Of a stretch of 37,373 bases of DNA, positions 25,569-34,434 are shown piece by piece. The stretch spans positions 1-37,373 of the forward strand of contig CAJAPZ010000058.1 in assembly GCA_903943955.1 (NCBI GenBank), written 5' to 3'. Every line of letters begins with the position of its first letter. Position 1 is the stretch's first letter. The notes below the pieces were generated by a model that worked only from the letters and a program-made list of their open reading frames with translations, did no database searches and was not told where the DNA came from. The DNA is from an uncultured Actinomycetes bacterium (lineage in GTDB: Bacteria > Actinomycetota > Thermoleophilia > Miltoncostaeales > Miltoncostaeaceae). Both the position numbers and the translations under genes were made by a program.

Positions 25569-25596
25569 GGTTATTCTGTCAACGGGCAGTATAACC
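25569..25596. promoter_or_regulatory. Near-perfect palindrome in the DUF2249/radical SAM divergent promoter
   Basis: GGTTATTCTG (25569-25578) and CAGTATAACC (25587-25596) are inverted repeats matching in nine of ten positions around an eight-base spacer. The right arm contains TATAAC (25590-25595), a plausible -10 for the plus-strand gene, so a bound dimer would block it. The AT-rich arms stand out in a GC-rich region. It looks like an operator; the best local candidate to bind it is the COG2345-type regulator, which is inference. Confidence 0.6.
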
Positions 25597-25643
25597 TTAT
25601 GGGGATATGTGGTGCTCCTGTATCGATTCGCCGGGGATCTGAG

Positions 25644-26711
25644 ATGAACACCGTGACGCGCAGCACACGAGCCTCCGCCGCTCCAGCCATGAACCTGGCG
25701 TCACTCGCCCGCAACCCCGTCATCGTGGCGTGGGAGGTCACCCGGGCCTGCGGATATCGCTGCACGCATTGCCGTGCCGATGCCCAACCTCTTGCCGCCC
25801 CAGGGCAACTCGACGAGGCCGAGGCGCGCGACCTCATCGACGAGCTCGCCACGTTCGACGGCACCACACTCGTGATCACCGGTGGCGACCCGATGCTCCG
25901 GCGCGATCTTGTTGACATCACCCGGCATGCGACGGCGCGGGGCCTGCCCGTGGCACTCACCCCGAGTGCCACGCCGCAGGTGACCGAGGCGCGCCTGGGC
26001 GAGCTGGTCGACGCCGGCCTCTCGCGCATTGCCATCTCGCTGGACGGTGCGACGGCAGCCACCCACGACGGCATGCGGGGTATCCGCGGGTCGTTCGACC
26101 GCACCATCAGGATTCTGCGAATGGCCCGGGACATGGGCATCCCGACGCAGGTCAACACCACCGTGACCAGACTCACGGCCCCCGATCTCGATCGCATCGC
26201 GGCCATCGTGGAGCTGGTCGGGGCCAGCATGTGGAGCGTGTTCTTTCTCGTACCGGTGGGTCGTGGAAGCACCGCCGACGTTCTTGGTGCCGACGAGACC
26301 GAGGTGGTGCTCAACCGCCTGGCTGATCTGGCACCCACGCTCCCGTATCGCCTCAAGGTGACCGAGGCGCCTTCCTACCGCCGTGTTCTCGCCCAGCGCG
26401 GTGTGGAGCCGGGACCGCCTGTCAACGCCGGGCGGGGGTTCATGTTCATCTCGCATGATGGCGACGTCCAGCCCAGCGGGTTCCTCACAATCCCTGCTGG
26501 CAATGTGCGCCACTGCTCGCCGGTTGTTCTGTACAGGGGGTCCCCGCTCTTCCGGGCACTACGCGATCCAGCCCTCCTTGCCGGGAAATGCGCCTCCTGC
26601 AGATGGGCCCGCGAATGCGGGGGGAGCCGTGCCAGGGCCTGGACCATGACCGGCCTGCTCTTCGGGGACGACCCAACTTGTCCCCATATTCCCGAAGGTG
26701 AGTTATGCTGA
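25644..26711 (+). CDS. Radical SAM/SPASM protein, TIGR04053 (AhbD/NirJ-like) type
   Basis: The 355-residue protein has the radical SAM cluster motif CGYRCTHC (Cys36-x3-Cys40-x2-Cys43) after VIVAWEVTRA, then TGGDPMLRRDL and SLDGATAATHDGMRG. A SPASM-like tail has FMFISHDGDVQPSGF, KCASCRWARECGG and PTCPHIP, so an extra Fe-S cluster is likely. This arrangement is that of the TIGR04053 family, related to the heme synthases AhbD and NirJ. A role in heme or peptide modification is inferred, not shown. ATG 25644 is chosen; it has only a weak GGGGAT site. A frame back to 25413 overlaps the divergent gene and looks spurious. Confidence 0.85.
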   Translation: MNTVTRSTRASAAPAMNLASLARNPVIVAWEVTRACGYRCTHCRADAQPLAAPGQLDEAEARDLIDELATFDGTTLVITGGDPMLRRDLVDITRHATARGLPVALTPSATPQVTEARLGELVDAGLSRIAISLDGATAATHDGMRGIRGSFDRTIRILRMARDMGIPTQVNTTVTRLTAPDLDRIAAIVELVGASMWSVFFLVPVGRGSTADVLGADETEVVLNRLADLAPTLPYRLKVTEAPSYRRVLAQRGVEPGPPVNAGRGFMFISHDGDVQPSGFLTIPAGNVRHCSPVVLYRGSPLFRALRDPALLAGKCASCRWARECGGSRARAWTMTGLLFGDDPTCPHIPEGELC

Positions 26712-26800
26712 ATTTCGAACTTTCCGCGTAACCGGGGGGCTCAATCGGCGGCCGGAATCGACCGTGCAGCCGCTCTGCCATCGAACGGCGGCGCGGCCAT

Positions 26801-26829
26801 TTGACAAGCGCGTGCACCTACCCTGCAAC
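26801..26829 (+). promoter_or_regulatory. Possible promoter of the IPT/TIG secreted protein gene
   Basis: A perfect TTGACA (26801-26806) is followed 17 bp later by TGCAAC (26824-26829), a poor -10, and the ATG lies 39 bp further on. The 157-bp gap after the radical SAM gene needs some promoter, and the -35 match makes this the best candidate. Confidence 0.3.
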
Positions 26830-26868
26830 GTCGGCTCGAGATTCCAAACCACTCACCAGGAGCCATTG

Positions 26869-29403
26869 ATGCCCCCCTTCCGACGCAAGATCACCACCAC
26901 CGTGATCGGCGCTGTGTGTGCGGCGTTGTTCGCCTGGGTGGGCATCGCTGCGGCGGGGAGCACTCCCGCGTACAAGATCACGGTGGTGAACAGCACGGGG
27001 CAGGACCCCGCCAACGTTTTCGTCACGCTCATCGCATCGAACGCGGCGCCCAAGCAGCCATCGAGCCTTCCCTCGGGACTCGCGATGGGCACCGCCTACG
27101 CGCTCGACCCCATCGGCTCGGGCACCCCCTGGGTGAGTGAGGGCGGAAATCGTTACTCCATCAGCGTGAGCGGCGGCTGGAACTCCGGGACCATTCTTTA
27201 CAGCCTCGGCAAGGGCTACGGGAACAAGCCGACGGCGGGCGCAAACAACCACCCGTACGACTTCTCCGAGCTCACCGTGAACGGAGGAAGTACGTTCGCG
27301 CTCAACGGTGATATCTCGTCGGTCGATCAGATCGGGGTTCCGGCCCGGCTCTCGGTGCTGGCCCCGGGGCGGGTCCAGGCGCTCCGCGACGGATCGACTC
27401 AGCCCGCCACCGAATATGTGGGCTGCGTGGCGAGCACCTGGAACCTCCTCAACCAGTACGCAGGGAATACCTGGCCGTCAGGCACCGCCCAGCAGGCTGT
27501 GTACCGCACATCCGGCGGATCGTTTCTCCAGCTGCTCGGACCATCGGCGGGCGGGGCGTGGGCCAACTACCCCAGCTTCCAGCAGTACGTGCAGAGCGTC
27601 GTCGGTGCGGGCATCACCATCACGGGCAACTTCGCCGGCAGCACCACGTATGGATCCCCGGCGTCCACCTACAGCTATACCGGCACGCTCACGGCGGACG
27701 GTCAGTGGATCAAGATGTCGGGCACGCTCGGCAACAGCGCGTACACAACCAAGGACATTTACGTCCCGTTGTCCGAGATGTACGGGCACGACGATTCGGT
27801 GTGGACCGGTGCGAATGGCTACGGCGTGTACCGGCAGAACGGCCCGTACGTGCTGGCGGGACCCGCTGACCCCCAGCCCGGGTTCGGCGCGACGGCGTAC
27901 TTCAACACTGCGCCCCCGTTCCCCGCTCAAGGAAATACCAGTGGCCCCCTCACCATCAGTGGCTACTCCCCGGTCAATCCCCCGTCCGGTGCCTATGCGA
28001 CCGACGCGAATGACATCTATGGCTGGATGTACGGCGATCTCGTGGCGTCCTTCGCAATGGGATACGCAGGCTCCAACTATGGATCGAACTCCGTCGCGTG
28101 GAATACGAACGCCGTGCCGCCGTGGGGTATCGAAGGCAGCGGAGGTCCCGCGCCATTTGCCCCGGCATGGACGAATCCATTCCCGGGCTACCCCCTGTTC
28201 AACGTGTATCAGGCAGCCGTCAACGCCACGGGCACGACCTACGGCTCACCGCTGAATGACCGCTTTACCCCTGCGGATACCACCAGCCCTGAGCTGGGGG
28301 TCACCCCGCCCACCACGGCGTCCGGTCCGTACTCCTGGGCCATCGAACTTCTCGCCCAGAACGGGTGTGCACAGGCCCTCAGCGTGTCCCCCGCCAGCGG
28401 ACCCGCCTCCGGTGGCCAGCCGGTGACCATCGCGGGCCACAACTTCCATCAAGGCGCCACCGTCACCTTTGGCGGGGTGGCCGCGACTGGTGTGCAGGTA
28501 TCGCATAACCCCGCCACGTCGATCGACACCATCACGGCCGTCACCCCCAGCTCCCCTGTGGGCGGCGGACCGGTGAACGTGCGGGTCACGAATGCGAACG
28601 GCTCCAAGGCGCAGAACATCGACACGAGCATGCTCCCGGGTGCCTACGCATACCCGACCGTGAGCGGTGCAGCAGCGGGGAGCCCCGCGGCGCCCGGCGG
28701 CCTGCCGCTCGGTGCCGGTGTCGTCAGGTACCCGGGAAAGGGGTGCTCATCCACCGACGTCGTGCGGGCACCTCTGCAGGCCAAACAGGCCCGGGCGCCC
28801 AAGGTCACCGTGCCGTCGGGCGGCATCATGGCGCTCTCCGTCACGGGCCTCCCAAAGAAGGCTGAGGCCTCGGTATCAGTTCAGGTGAATGGCACGTGGG
28901 ACTTCCTTGGCCGGATCACTGCGAACGCCGCGGGCCATGCCGTGCTGCCGCGCTACTCGCAGAGCACACGGGGGCAATCATTGCTCATCCGGGTAAGTGC
29001 CGGCCGCAAGGGCACGCGCTACCTGCGCACGGTGGCGGGCAGCCCTCGCGATTGGGCCGGGGTCGCGCTCAGTCCGGTGGTCACGTCGTACCCGATCGGG
29101 ACCTGCCCTGTGCACTCCGCCAGCGCGCGCAAACCGGTCACCGCGGTGCTCGGCAAGGCCCCCACCGCATCCGTGCCGCTCGGTGGCACGACCGTGGTGC
29201 GTGTGCGCGGCATTAATCGCAACACGAGCACCGGGGTTGATCTGAGAATCGGGTCACGCTGGCGCTTCGTCGGACGGGTGACATCGGCATCCAATCGGGT
29301 GCTGTCCCTGCCCCCAATTGCCATCAACCAGAGGGGCAAGGTCATCGCCGTGCGCCTGCGCGCAGCGGGGGCCACGCGTTACGCAAAGGTCAGAGCCTCC
29401 TAG
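26869..29403 (+). CDS. Large secreted protein: GH64/thaumatin-like N-terminal region, IPT/TIG domain, duplicated C-terminal module
   Basis: This 844-residue protein begins with a signal peptide ([23 protein letters not shown]). Residues about 35-490 resemble the GH64 beta-1,3-glucanase/thaumatin-like group: [41 protein letters not shown] and [21 protein letters not shown]; this is a pattern match and the catalytic residues are not confirmed. An IPT/TIG domain follows at about 500-585 ([20 protein letters not shown]). The last 230 residues are two copies of a module of about 105 residues, each with a YP-Cys start and a VP-GG strand. ATG 26869 has AGGAG six bases upstream. Its stop overlaps that of convergent ribBA through CTAG. 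It is probably an extracellular polysaccharide- or surface-binding protein. Confidence 0.7.
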   Translation: MPPFRRKITTTVIGAVCAALFAWVGIAAAGSTPAYKITVVNSTGQDPANVFVTLIASNAAPKQPSSLPSGLAMGTAYALDPIGSGTPWVSEGGNRYSISVSGGWNSGTILYSLGKGYGNKPTAGANNHPYDFSELTVNGGSTFALNGDISSVDQIGVPARLSVLAPGRVQALRDGSTQPATEYVGCVASTWNLLNQYAGNTWPSGTAQQAVYRTSGGSFLQLLGPSAGGAWANYPSFQQYVQSVVGAGITITGNFAGSTTYGSPASTYSYTGTLTADGQWIKMSGTLGNSAYTTKDIYVPLSEMYGHDDSVWTGANGYGVYRQNGPYVLAGPADPQPGFGATAYFNTAPPFPAQGNTSGPLTISGYSPVNPPSGAYATDANDIYGWMYGDLVASFAMGYAGSNYGSNSVAWNTNAVPPWGIEGSGGPAPFAPAWTNPFPGYPLFNVYQAAVNATGTTYGSPLNDRFTPADTTSPELGVTPPTTASGPYSWAIELLAQNGCAQALSVSPASGPASGGQPVTIAGHNFHQGATVTFGGVAATGVQVSHNPATSIDTITAVTPSSPVGGGPVNVRVTNANGSKAQNIDTSMLPGAYAYPTVSGAAAGSPAAPGGLPLGAGVVRYPGKGCSSTDVVRAPLQAKQARAPKVTVPSGGIMALSVTGLPKKAEASVSVQVNGTWDFLGRITANAAGHAVLPRYSQSTRGQSLLIRVSAGRKGTRYLRTVAGSPRDWAGVALSPVVTSYPIGTCPVHSASARKPVTAVLGKAPTASVPLGGTTVVRVRGINRNTSTGVDLRIGSRWRFVGRVTSASNRVLSLPPIAINQRGKVIAVRLRAAGATRYAKVRAS

Positions 29404-30647
29404 GTCTGGGGGTCTGCCTCAAGATCGAGCCCGTTGTGATGGAGAATGTGCCCCATCTTGTCGCGCTTGGTGGCCAAGTAGCGGGCGTTCTCGTTGCCGG
29501 GCACCACCTCGATGGGAACGCGCTCCACAACCTTGAGGCCGTAGCCCTCAAGCCCGACGATCTTCTTGGGGTTATTGGTGAGCTGCCGGATTGACGTGAG
29601 CCCTAGGTCAACCAGGATCTGGGCACCGATGCCGTAGTCACGCAGGTCGGCCGGGAAGCCCAGCTGCAGGTTGGCCTCCACGGTGTCGAAGCCGTCGTCC
29701 TGCAACTCATATGCCCTGAGCTTGTTGATGAGGCCGATACCGCGGCCCTCCTGCGCGATGTACAAAAGGACGCCCTCGCCCTGGTCGGCGATCATGCGCA
29801 TGGCGGCGTCCAGTTGATCGCCGCAGTCGCAGCGCAGCGAACCGAACACATCACCGGTGAGGCACTCGGAGTGCACGCGCACCAGCACGTTCTCCTTGCC
29901 CGCAACGTCGCCCTTCACCAGGGCCATGTGGTGCTTGCCGTCGATCAGCGCGCTGTAGCCCACGGCGGTGAACTCGCCGTACCTGGTGGGCAGTCGAACG
30001 GCGGCGCCACGCTCGATCAGGCGCTCGGTGCGACGGCGGTGCTCGATGAGGTCGGTGATGGTGATCATGCACAGGCCGTGGTCCTGCGCGTAGCCCACCA
30101 GATCATCCACCCGGGCCATCGTGCCGTCGTCATTCATGATCTCGCAGATCACACCCGCGGGGATGAGCCCGGCCATACGCGCCAGATCAACCGCTGCTTC
30201 GGTGTGCCCAGCCCGCTCCAGCACGCCACCCGGCTTGGCCCGAAGCGGAAACACGTGACCGGGCTTCACCAGATCGCTCGGGCTGGAGTCCGGGTCGATG
30301 GCCACCATGATGGTGCGCGACCGGTCGGGTGCGCTGATTCCTGTGGTGGTGCCCTCGCGCGCCTCGATGGCCTCGGTAAAGGCCGTGGCCAGCGGCGCCT
30401 CGTTCTTGCGCACCATCTGCGTGAGGCCCAGCTGCTCACAGCGATCCTCGGTGAGCGCCAGGCACACAAGCCCCCGGCCATGGGTAATCATGAAGTTCAC
30501 GGCGTCGGGCGTGGCGAACTGCCCGGCAATCACCAGATCGCCCTCGTTCTCGCGGTCCTCGGAATCGACCACGACGACCATGTGGCCGCTGCGGATCTCC
30601 TCAATGGCCGTCTCGATTGTCGAGAAGGGCGTCGTCTCAGTGCTCAG
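29400..30647 (-). CDS. ribBA: Bifunctional DHBP synthase / GTP cyclohydrolase II, probable CTG start
   Basis: The N-terminal half makes 3,4-dihydroxy-2-butanone 4-phosphate from ribulose 5-phosphate ([35 protein letters not shown]). The C-terminal half opens GTP ([17 protein letters not shown] with zinc Cys, [18 protein letters not shown]). The first ATG, 30581, would remove the conserved N-terminal helix that precedes [14 protein letters not shown]. In frame upstream, CTG 30647 restores it as [20 protein letters not shown], overlaps the ribE stop as CTGA and has GGGGGAGAG five bases before it. No ATG, GTG or TTG lies nearby in frame, so I annotate CTG and 415 residues. Its stop shares CTAG with the converging secreted-protein gene. 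Confidence 0.92.
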   Translation of the reverse strand: MSTETTPFSTIETAIEEIRSGHMVVVVDSEDRENEGDLVIAGQFATPDAVNFMITHGRGLVCLALTEDRCEQLGLTQMVRKNEAPLATAFTEAIEAREGTTTGISAPDRSRTIMVAIDPDSSPSDLVKPGHVFPLRAKPGGVLERAGHTEAAVDLARMAGLIPAGVICEIMNDDGTMARVDDLVGYAQDHGLCMITITDLIEHRRRTERLIERGAAVRLPTRYGEFTAVGYSALIDGKHHMALVKGDVAGKENVLVRVHSECLTGDVFGSLRCDCGDQLDAAMRMIADQGEGVLLYIAQEGRGIGLINKLRAYELQDDGFDTVEANLQLGFPADLRDYGIGAQILVDLGLTSIRQLTNNPKKIVGLEGYGLKVVERVPIEVVPGNENARYLATKRDKMGHILHHNGLDLEADPQT

Positions 30648-31255
30648 GAGGTCTCTCCCCCGGTGATGTGCGGGCGAACCAGCGCCTCGACGTACTTTGC
30701 CACCACATCGGCTTCCAAGTTGACACTTCGGCCCACTGCGTCACGGCCGAGAGTCGTGGACGCCATGGTGTGCGGGATCAGCGCGATGGTGAAGCCGTCT
30801 GCCTCACGGCTCGCCACCGTCAGGCTCACGCCATCAACGGTGACTGACCCCTTCTCCACGACGTACCGCAGCACCTCATCCGGGCAGGCGATTGACATGA
30901 GCACGCCGTCGCCCTCGGGCGTGATGCCACGCACGGTGCCCGTGCCATCCACGTGCCCCTGCACGATGTGGCCGCCCAGGCGGTCGCCCACCCGCATGGC
31001 CCGCTCCAGGTTCACCGGGTCCCCGGCGTGGCGGTCGCCCACTGAGGTGCGACGGAGGGTCTCCTCCACACAATCCACCGCGAACGAGTCGTCGGTGAGT
31101 TCCACCACGGTGAGACATGCGCCGTTGATGGCAACCGAGTCGCCAATGGCGAGTCCGTCGCGCACCACGCCGCAGGTGATGACCAGCCGCGCCCCGGCCG
31201 CGCTGGGCACCCGCTCGCGCACCGTGCCCATCTCCTCAACAAGACCGGTGAACAT
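30644..31255 (-). CDS. ribE: Riboflavin synthase, alpha chain
   Basis: The enzyme dismutates two 6,7-dimethyl-8-ribityllumazine molecules to riboflavin and the pyrimidine precursor. The 203-residue protein has two lumazine-binding repeats: [12 protein letters not shown] with [15 protein letters not shown], and [12 protein letters not shown] with [18 protein letters not shown] 31255 shares one base with the ribD stop (TGATG); a longer frame upstream lies within ribD. Its stop overlaps the ribBA start. Confidence 0.96.
   Translation of the reverse strand: MFTGLVEEMGTVRERVPSAAGARLVITCGVVRDGLAIGDSVAINGACLTVVELTDDSFAVDCVEETLRRTSVGDRHAGDPVNLERAMRVGDRLGGHIVQGHVDGTGTVRGITPEGDGVLMSIACPDEVLRYVVEKGSVTVDGVSLTVASREADGFTIALIPHTMASTTLGRDAVGRSVNLEADVVAKYVEALVRPHITGGETS
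30653..30661 (-). promoter_or_regulatory. Ribosome binding site in front of the ribBA CTG codon
   Basis: On the minus strand GGGGGAGAG is followed by ACCTC and then CTG 30647. It lies inside the end of ribE and is the main evidence, with the conserved helix, for a non-canonical start. Confidence 0.6.
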
Positions 31256-32403
31256 CAGGCAATCCCCCCAGGTACGGGACGCAGCCGCCCGATCAGCAGC
31301 ACATCGTCGCCAAGGCGTTCCACGCGGGGTGCCGGGATCCTCGCTGCATCGGCGATCTGGTCGGCGCCCACACCACGTACCGCAGCCGGTGCGCCATCGC
31401 CGCCGATAACGATGGGGGCCACCACCCACGCCAACCGGTCCACCAGGTGCGCCTCAAGCAGGGCGCCGGCAACTGTGGGGCCACCCTCAACCAGAATTGA
31501 CTGGATCTCGCGTCGCCCGAGCGCATCGAGCCCCTCGGCGAGGAATGCCGCGCCGTGGTCCGCCTGCCCCACCTCAACATCAACACCGGCCGCCCGCAGC
31601 GCATCCACACGCTCCGGTGCGGCCAGCGACCCGGCCAGCACAACCACGGGGATGTCGCGGGCCGTCTGTACGAGCACCGAATCCAGGCGCAGCCGGGCGT
31701 GTGGGTCAAACACCACACGGGTGGCACGGCGCACAGGTGCCGGGTCGACGTCGCGGGCAGTCAGCGATGGATCATCGGCGTCGGCAGTTCCGATACCCAC
31801 GCCCACGGCGTCCATATCGGCGCGCCAGCGGTGCACCAGCGCACGGGCCTCCGGGCCGGAGATCCACCGGGTGTTGCCGGTGCGGGTGGCGACACGGCCG
31901 TCAAGCGACGCCGCCATCTTCAGCATCACCTCCGGACGACCCGTGGCCGCCCATGTGAGAAATGGTGAGGCCACCTCGCGCGCGTGATCGGCATCCTCGC
32001 CGTCGGCAATCGCCACCTCAATCCCCGCGTCGGTGAGGATTTTTACGCCCTGTCCACGCGTGCGCTCAAGTGGGTCGAGGGTCCCAACCACCACCCGTGC
32101 GATGCCCGCGGCAATTACCGCCTCCGTGCACGGACCAGTGCGTCCCGTGTGGGAGCACGGCTCAAGAGTGCACACGAGGGTGGCGCCGCGCGTCGCAGCG
32201 CCGGCAGCCGCAATAGCCGCAGGCTCAGCATGCGGCTTGCCCGGGCCGGTGTGCCAGCCCTCCCCCACAACCTCGCCATCACGTGCGATAACCGCGCCGA
32301 CAGCAGGATTGGGGCTCACGTGTCCACGGGCACGCAGGGCCAGATCGCATGCCCGGGCAAGCAGGGTGCGCTCGGCCGCCGTCGGCCGGCCGGCCGGGGT
32401 CAC
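31255..32403 (-). CDS. ribD: Riboflavin biosynthesis deaminase/reductase RibD
   Basis: RibD deaminates the pyrimidine made from GTP and then reduces its ribose side chain with NADPH. The 382-residue protein has the cytidine-deaminase-like zinc site HAE (58-60) and EPCSHTGRTGPC (Cys83, Cys92). The reductase domain follows from about 155 with LKMAASLDGRVATRTGNTRWIS and LVEGGPTVAGALL. GTG 32403 overlaps the rpe stop as GTGA. The order rpe-ribD-ribE-ribBA is the common actinobacterial one. Confidence 0.96.
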   Translation of the reverse strand: MTPAGRPTAAERTLLARACDLALRARGHVSPNPAVGAVIARDGEVVGEGWHTGPGKPHAEPAAIAAAGAATRGATLVCTLEPCSHTGRTGPCTEAVIAAGIARVVVGTLDPLERTRGQGVKILTDAGIEVAIADGEDADHAREVASPFLTWAATGRPEVMLKMAASLDGRVATRTGNTRWISGPEARALVHRWRADMDAVGVGIGTADADDPSLTARDVDPAPVRRATRVVFDPHARLRLDSVLVQTARDIPVVVLAGSLAAPERVDALRAAGVDVEVGQADHGAAFLAEGLDALGRREIQSILVEGGPTVAGALLEAHLVDRLAWVVAPIVIGGDGAPAAVRGVGADQIADAARIPAPRVERLGDDVLLIGRLRPVPGGIA

Positions 32404-33074
32404 GCCGCCAGAATCCGATCGGTCAGGTCGACATACGCAGCCACTGGGTCGGAGGCTCCGAAGATGGCTGATGCCGACACGATGAGGTCGGCCCCCGCGG
32501 CGCGTGTGGATGCCGCATTCGTGAGGCCCACCCCGCCATCCACCTGAAGCAGCACGCGATCAGGCAGAAGGTCGCGCAGGGCGGTCAGGCGCTCGATGGT
32601 CTCGGGAATAAATGACTGCCCACTAAAGCCGGGGTTCACACCCATGCAGTTGACGTAGTCGATGCGCTCAATCAACGGGGTCACGGCCTCAAGCGGTGTG
32701 CCGGGGTTGATCGCAAGCCCCGCCAGACACCCTGCGGCGCGGATCTCGGTGAGCAACTGATGTGGATGCGGATCTGCCTCCACGTGCACGCTGATCATGT
32801 CGGCGTGGGGTGCAAACCAACGGATGGCATTGCCCGGCCGCGACACCATGAGGTGCACGTCGACGATGCCATCTGACGGGTGCACGCGATCAGCCACCCC
32901 ACGGGTGGTGCCGGTCCCGAGCATCAGGTTCGGGACGAAGCGCCCATCCATCACGTCGATGTGGAACACCCGCGCCCCCTGGGCGAGGAGCGAATCCACC
33001 TGCTCACCCAGTCGCATGGCGTCAGCCGACATGAGCGACGGGCAGATTGTGGGTGTGCGGGGTGGCACGGGCAT
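32400..33074 (-). CDS. rpe: Ribulose-phosphate 3-epimerase
   Basis: Rpe interconverts ribulose 5-phosphate and xylulose 5-phosphate in the pentose phosphate pathway; ribulose 5-phosphate is also a riboflavin precursor. The 224-residue TIM barrel shows TICPSLMSADAMRLG, FHIDVMDGRFVPN with the metal-binding His and Asp, VDVHLMVSRP, AINPGTPLEAV, GVNPGFSGQSFIP and QVDGGV. ATG 33074 lies 10 bp after the rsmB stop and has no visible ribosome site. A frame to 33155 overlaps rsmB and was not used. Confidence 0.95.
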   Translation of the reverse strand: MPVPPRTPTICPSLMSADAMRLGEQVDSLLAQGARVFHIDVMDGRFVPNLMLGTGTTRGVADRVHPSDGIVDVHLMVSRPGNAIRWFAPHADMISVHVEADPHPHQLLTEIRAAGCLAGLAINPGTPLEAVTPLIERIDYVNCMGVNPGFSGQSFIPETIERLTALRDLLPDRVLLQVDGGVGLTNAASTRAAGADLIVSASAIFGASDPVAAYVDLTDRILAA

Positions 33075-33084
33075 GGGCGGCAGG

Positions 33085-34434
33085 TTATCGGCCCACGAGC
33101 CGCGCGACGAAAAACCCATCAGTGCCGTTCGCGTGCGGGAGCAGGCGCAGTGCACCCGGGAGGTCGGGTGACGCCATCCCGGGGAACCGTGCCGTCAGGT
33201 CCTCAATCTCGCCCCCTGATGCGCGCACCACATCTTCGTTCTCATCACGCAGCAGGCTGCAGGTGGAATACACCACGCGCCCGCCGGGCTTCACAAGGGT
33301 GAGCGCACGATTCAGAAGTCCCTGCTGAATCTCCACCAGCGGTGCCAGTGCCTCCTCGCGACGGCGCCAACGCGCATCCGGACGCGAGGCCAGCACCCCG
33401 GTGCCCGTGCATGGCGCATCAACCAGCACGGCGTCGAACAATCCACCGGGGATCTCCACCTCGCGGGCATCGCCATCAATCACCGTCATGGGTGCACCCA
33501 TGCGCTCTGCCAGCTCGCGAAGGCCACTGGCGCGCGACGAGTGCATCTCGATTGCCACGATCTCAGCCTTGCCGTCGGCGAGGGCCGCAAGCTGTGTCGC
33601 CTTGGCACCCGGTGCCGCACACATGTCGAGGATGCGCTCCCCGGGCTGCGGGTCGAGTGCTCTGGCCGGGATCATCGACGCGCGACTCTGCCCCATCACC
33701 AACCCGCTGGCGAATGCTGCGGAAGCTTCAAGCGCGAACGGCTCATCCAGTACCAGGGCCTCAGGTAGCAGCGGGTCGCCATGCCACGCGGGTATCTCCT
33801 GCTCCAGCTCCGCACGGGGCCCACGCAGCGAATTCCAGCGCACGGCTGACTCGCTTGGCATGTTGGCGGCGGCCATCACGGCGTCCGCGTCGTCCTGTCC
33901 GAGAGAGCGCACCAGACCATCGGCGATCCAGTCGGGGAATGAGTTGACGAGTGCCGAGTCGGCGGGGCCCAGCTCGGCCAGCCTGACTGGCCCTTCACTG
34001 GCGATGCGCCGAAGCACGGCATTCACCAGGCCACCACGGGCGGGCGCCCTGTCGCGGTGCCCGGGAAGCATGCGCGCGAGGTGCACGGCCTGATCAACGG
34101 CGGCGCGATCGGGCGTGCCATCGGACGCAATGATCTCGTACGTCCCCAGGCGCAAGACGTCGCGCACACCGGGCTCAATGCGATCGGGGCGTTCGGCCGC
34201 ACCATCAATGAGCCAGTCAAGGGTTCGACGCATCTGCACGGTGCCGAACACAAGGCGCTGGGCCTGCTGCCGGTCGCGCGGGTCGAGCTCGAATCGGTTG
34301 GCCTCGGCCGTGAATGCGCGGTCGGCGTAGGCGCCGTCATCCACCCGGCGCAGCACGCGCAGCGCCACGCGGCGGGCCGGTGCGGCACCGCCCATTCCGG
34401 GCTCACCCTTACGGGGACGTGAGGTCGAGCTCAC
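33085..34434 (-). CDS. rsmB: 16S rRNA (cytosine967-C5)-methyltransferase RsmB
   Basis: RsmB methylates C967 of 16S rRNA. The 449-residue protein has an N-terminal NusB-like domain (about 18-150, ARRVALRVLRRVDDGAYADRAF and GTYEIIA) and a SAM methyltransferase domain with LDMCAAPGAKATQLAAL, the motif IV VDAPCTGTGVLASRPD and the catalytic Cys motif YSTCSLLRDENED. GTG 34434 has GAGGGGG seven bases upstream and overlaps the fmt end by 26 bp. ATG 34395, just past the fmt stop, is a shorter possible start. Confidence 0.94.
   Translation of the reverse strand: MSSTSRPRKGEPGMGGAAPARRVALRVLRRVDDGAYADRAFTAEANRFELDPRDRQQAQRLVFGTVQMRRTLDWLIDGAAERPDRIEPGVRDVLRLGTYEIIASDGTPDRAAVDQAVHLARMLPGHRDRAPARGGLVNAVLRRIASEGPVRLAELGPADSALVNSFPDWIADGLVRSLGQDDADAVMAAANMPSESAVRWNSLRGPRAELEQEIPAWHGDPLLPEALVLDEPFALEASAAFASGLVMGQSRASMIPARALDPQPGERILDMCAAPGAKATQLAALADGKAEIVAIEMHSSRASGLRELAERMGAPMTVIDGDAREVEIPGGLFDAVLVDAPCTGTGVLASRPDARWRRREEALAPLVEIQQGLLNRALTLVKPGGRVVYSTCSLLRDENEDVVRASGGEIEDLTARFPGMASPDLPGALRLLPHANGTDGFFVARLVGR

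Noticed and set aside
25577-25582. TTGACA on the minus strand as a -35 for the DUF2249 gene
   Set aside because: The sequence 17 bp downstream, gacgca, is no -10, and the site would leave too little room before the ATG. The palindrome explains the region better.
29814-31409. A 531-codon plus-strand open frame opposite ribBA and ribE
   Set aside because: The minus-strand rib genes carry all their catalytic motifs; the plus-strand product has none.
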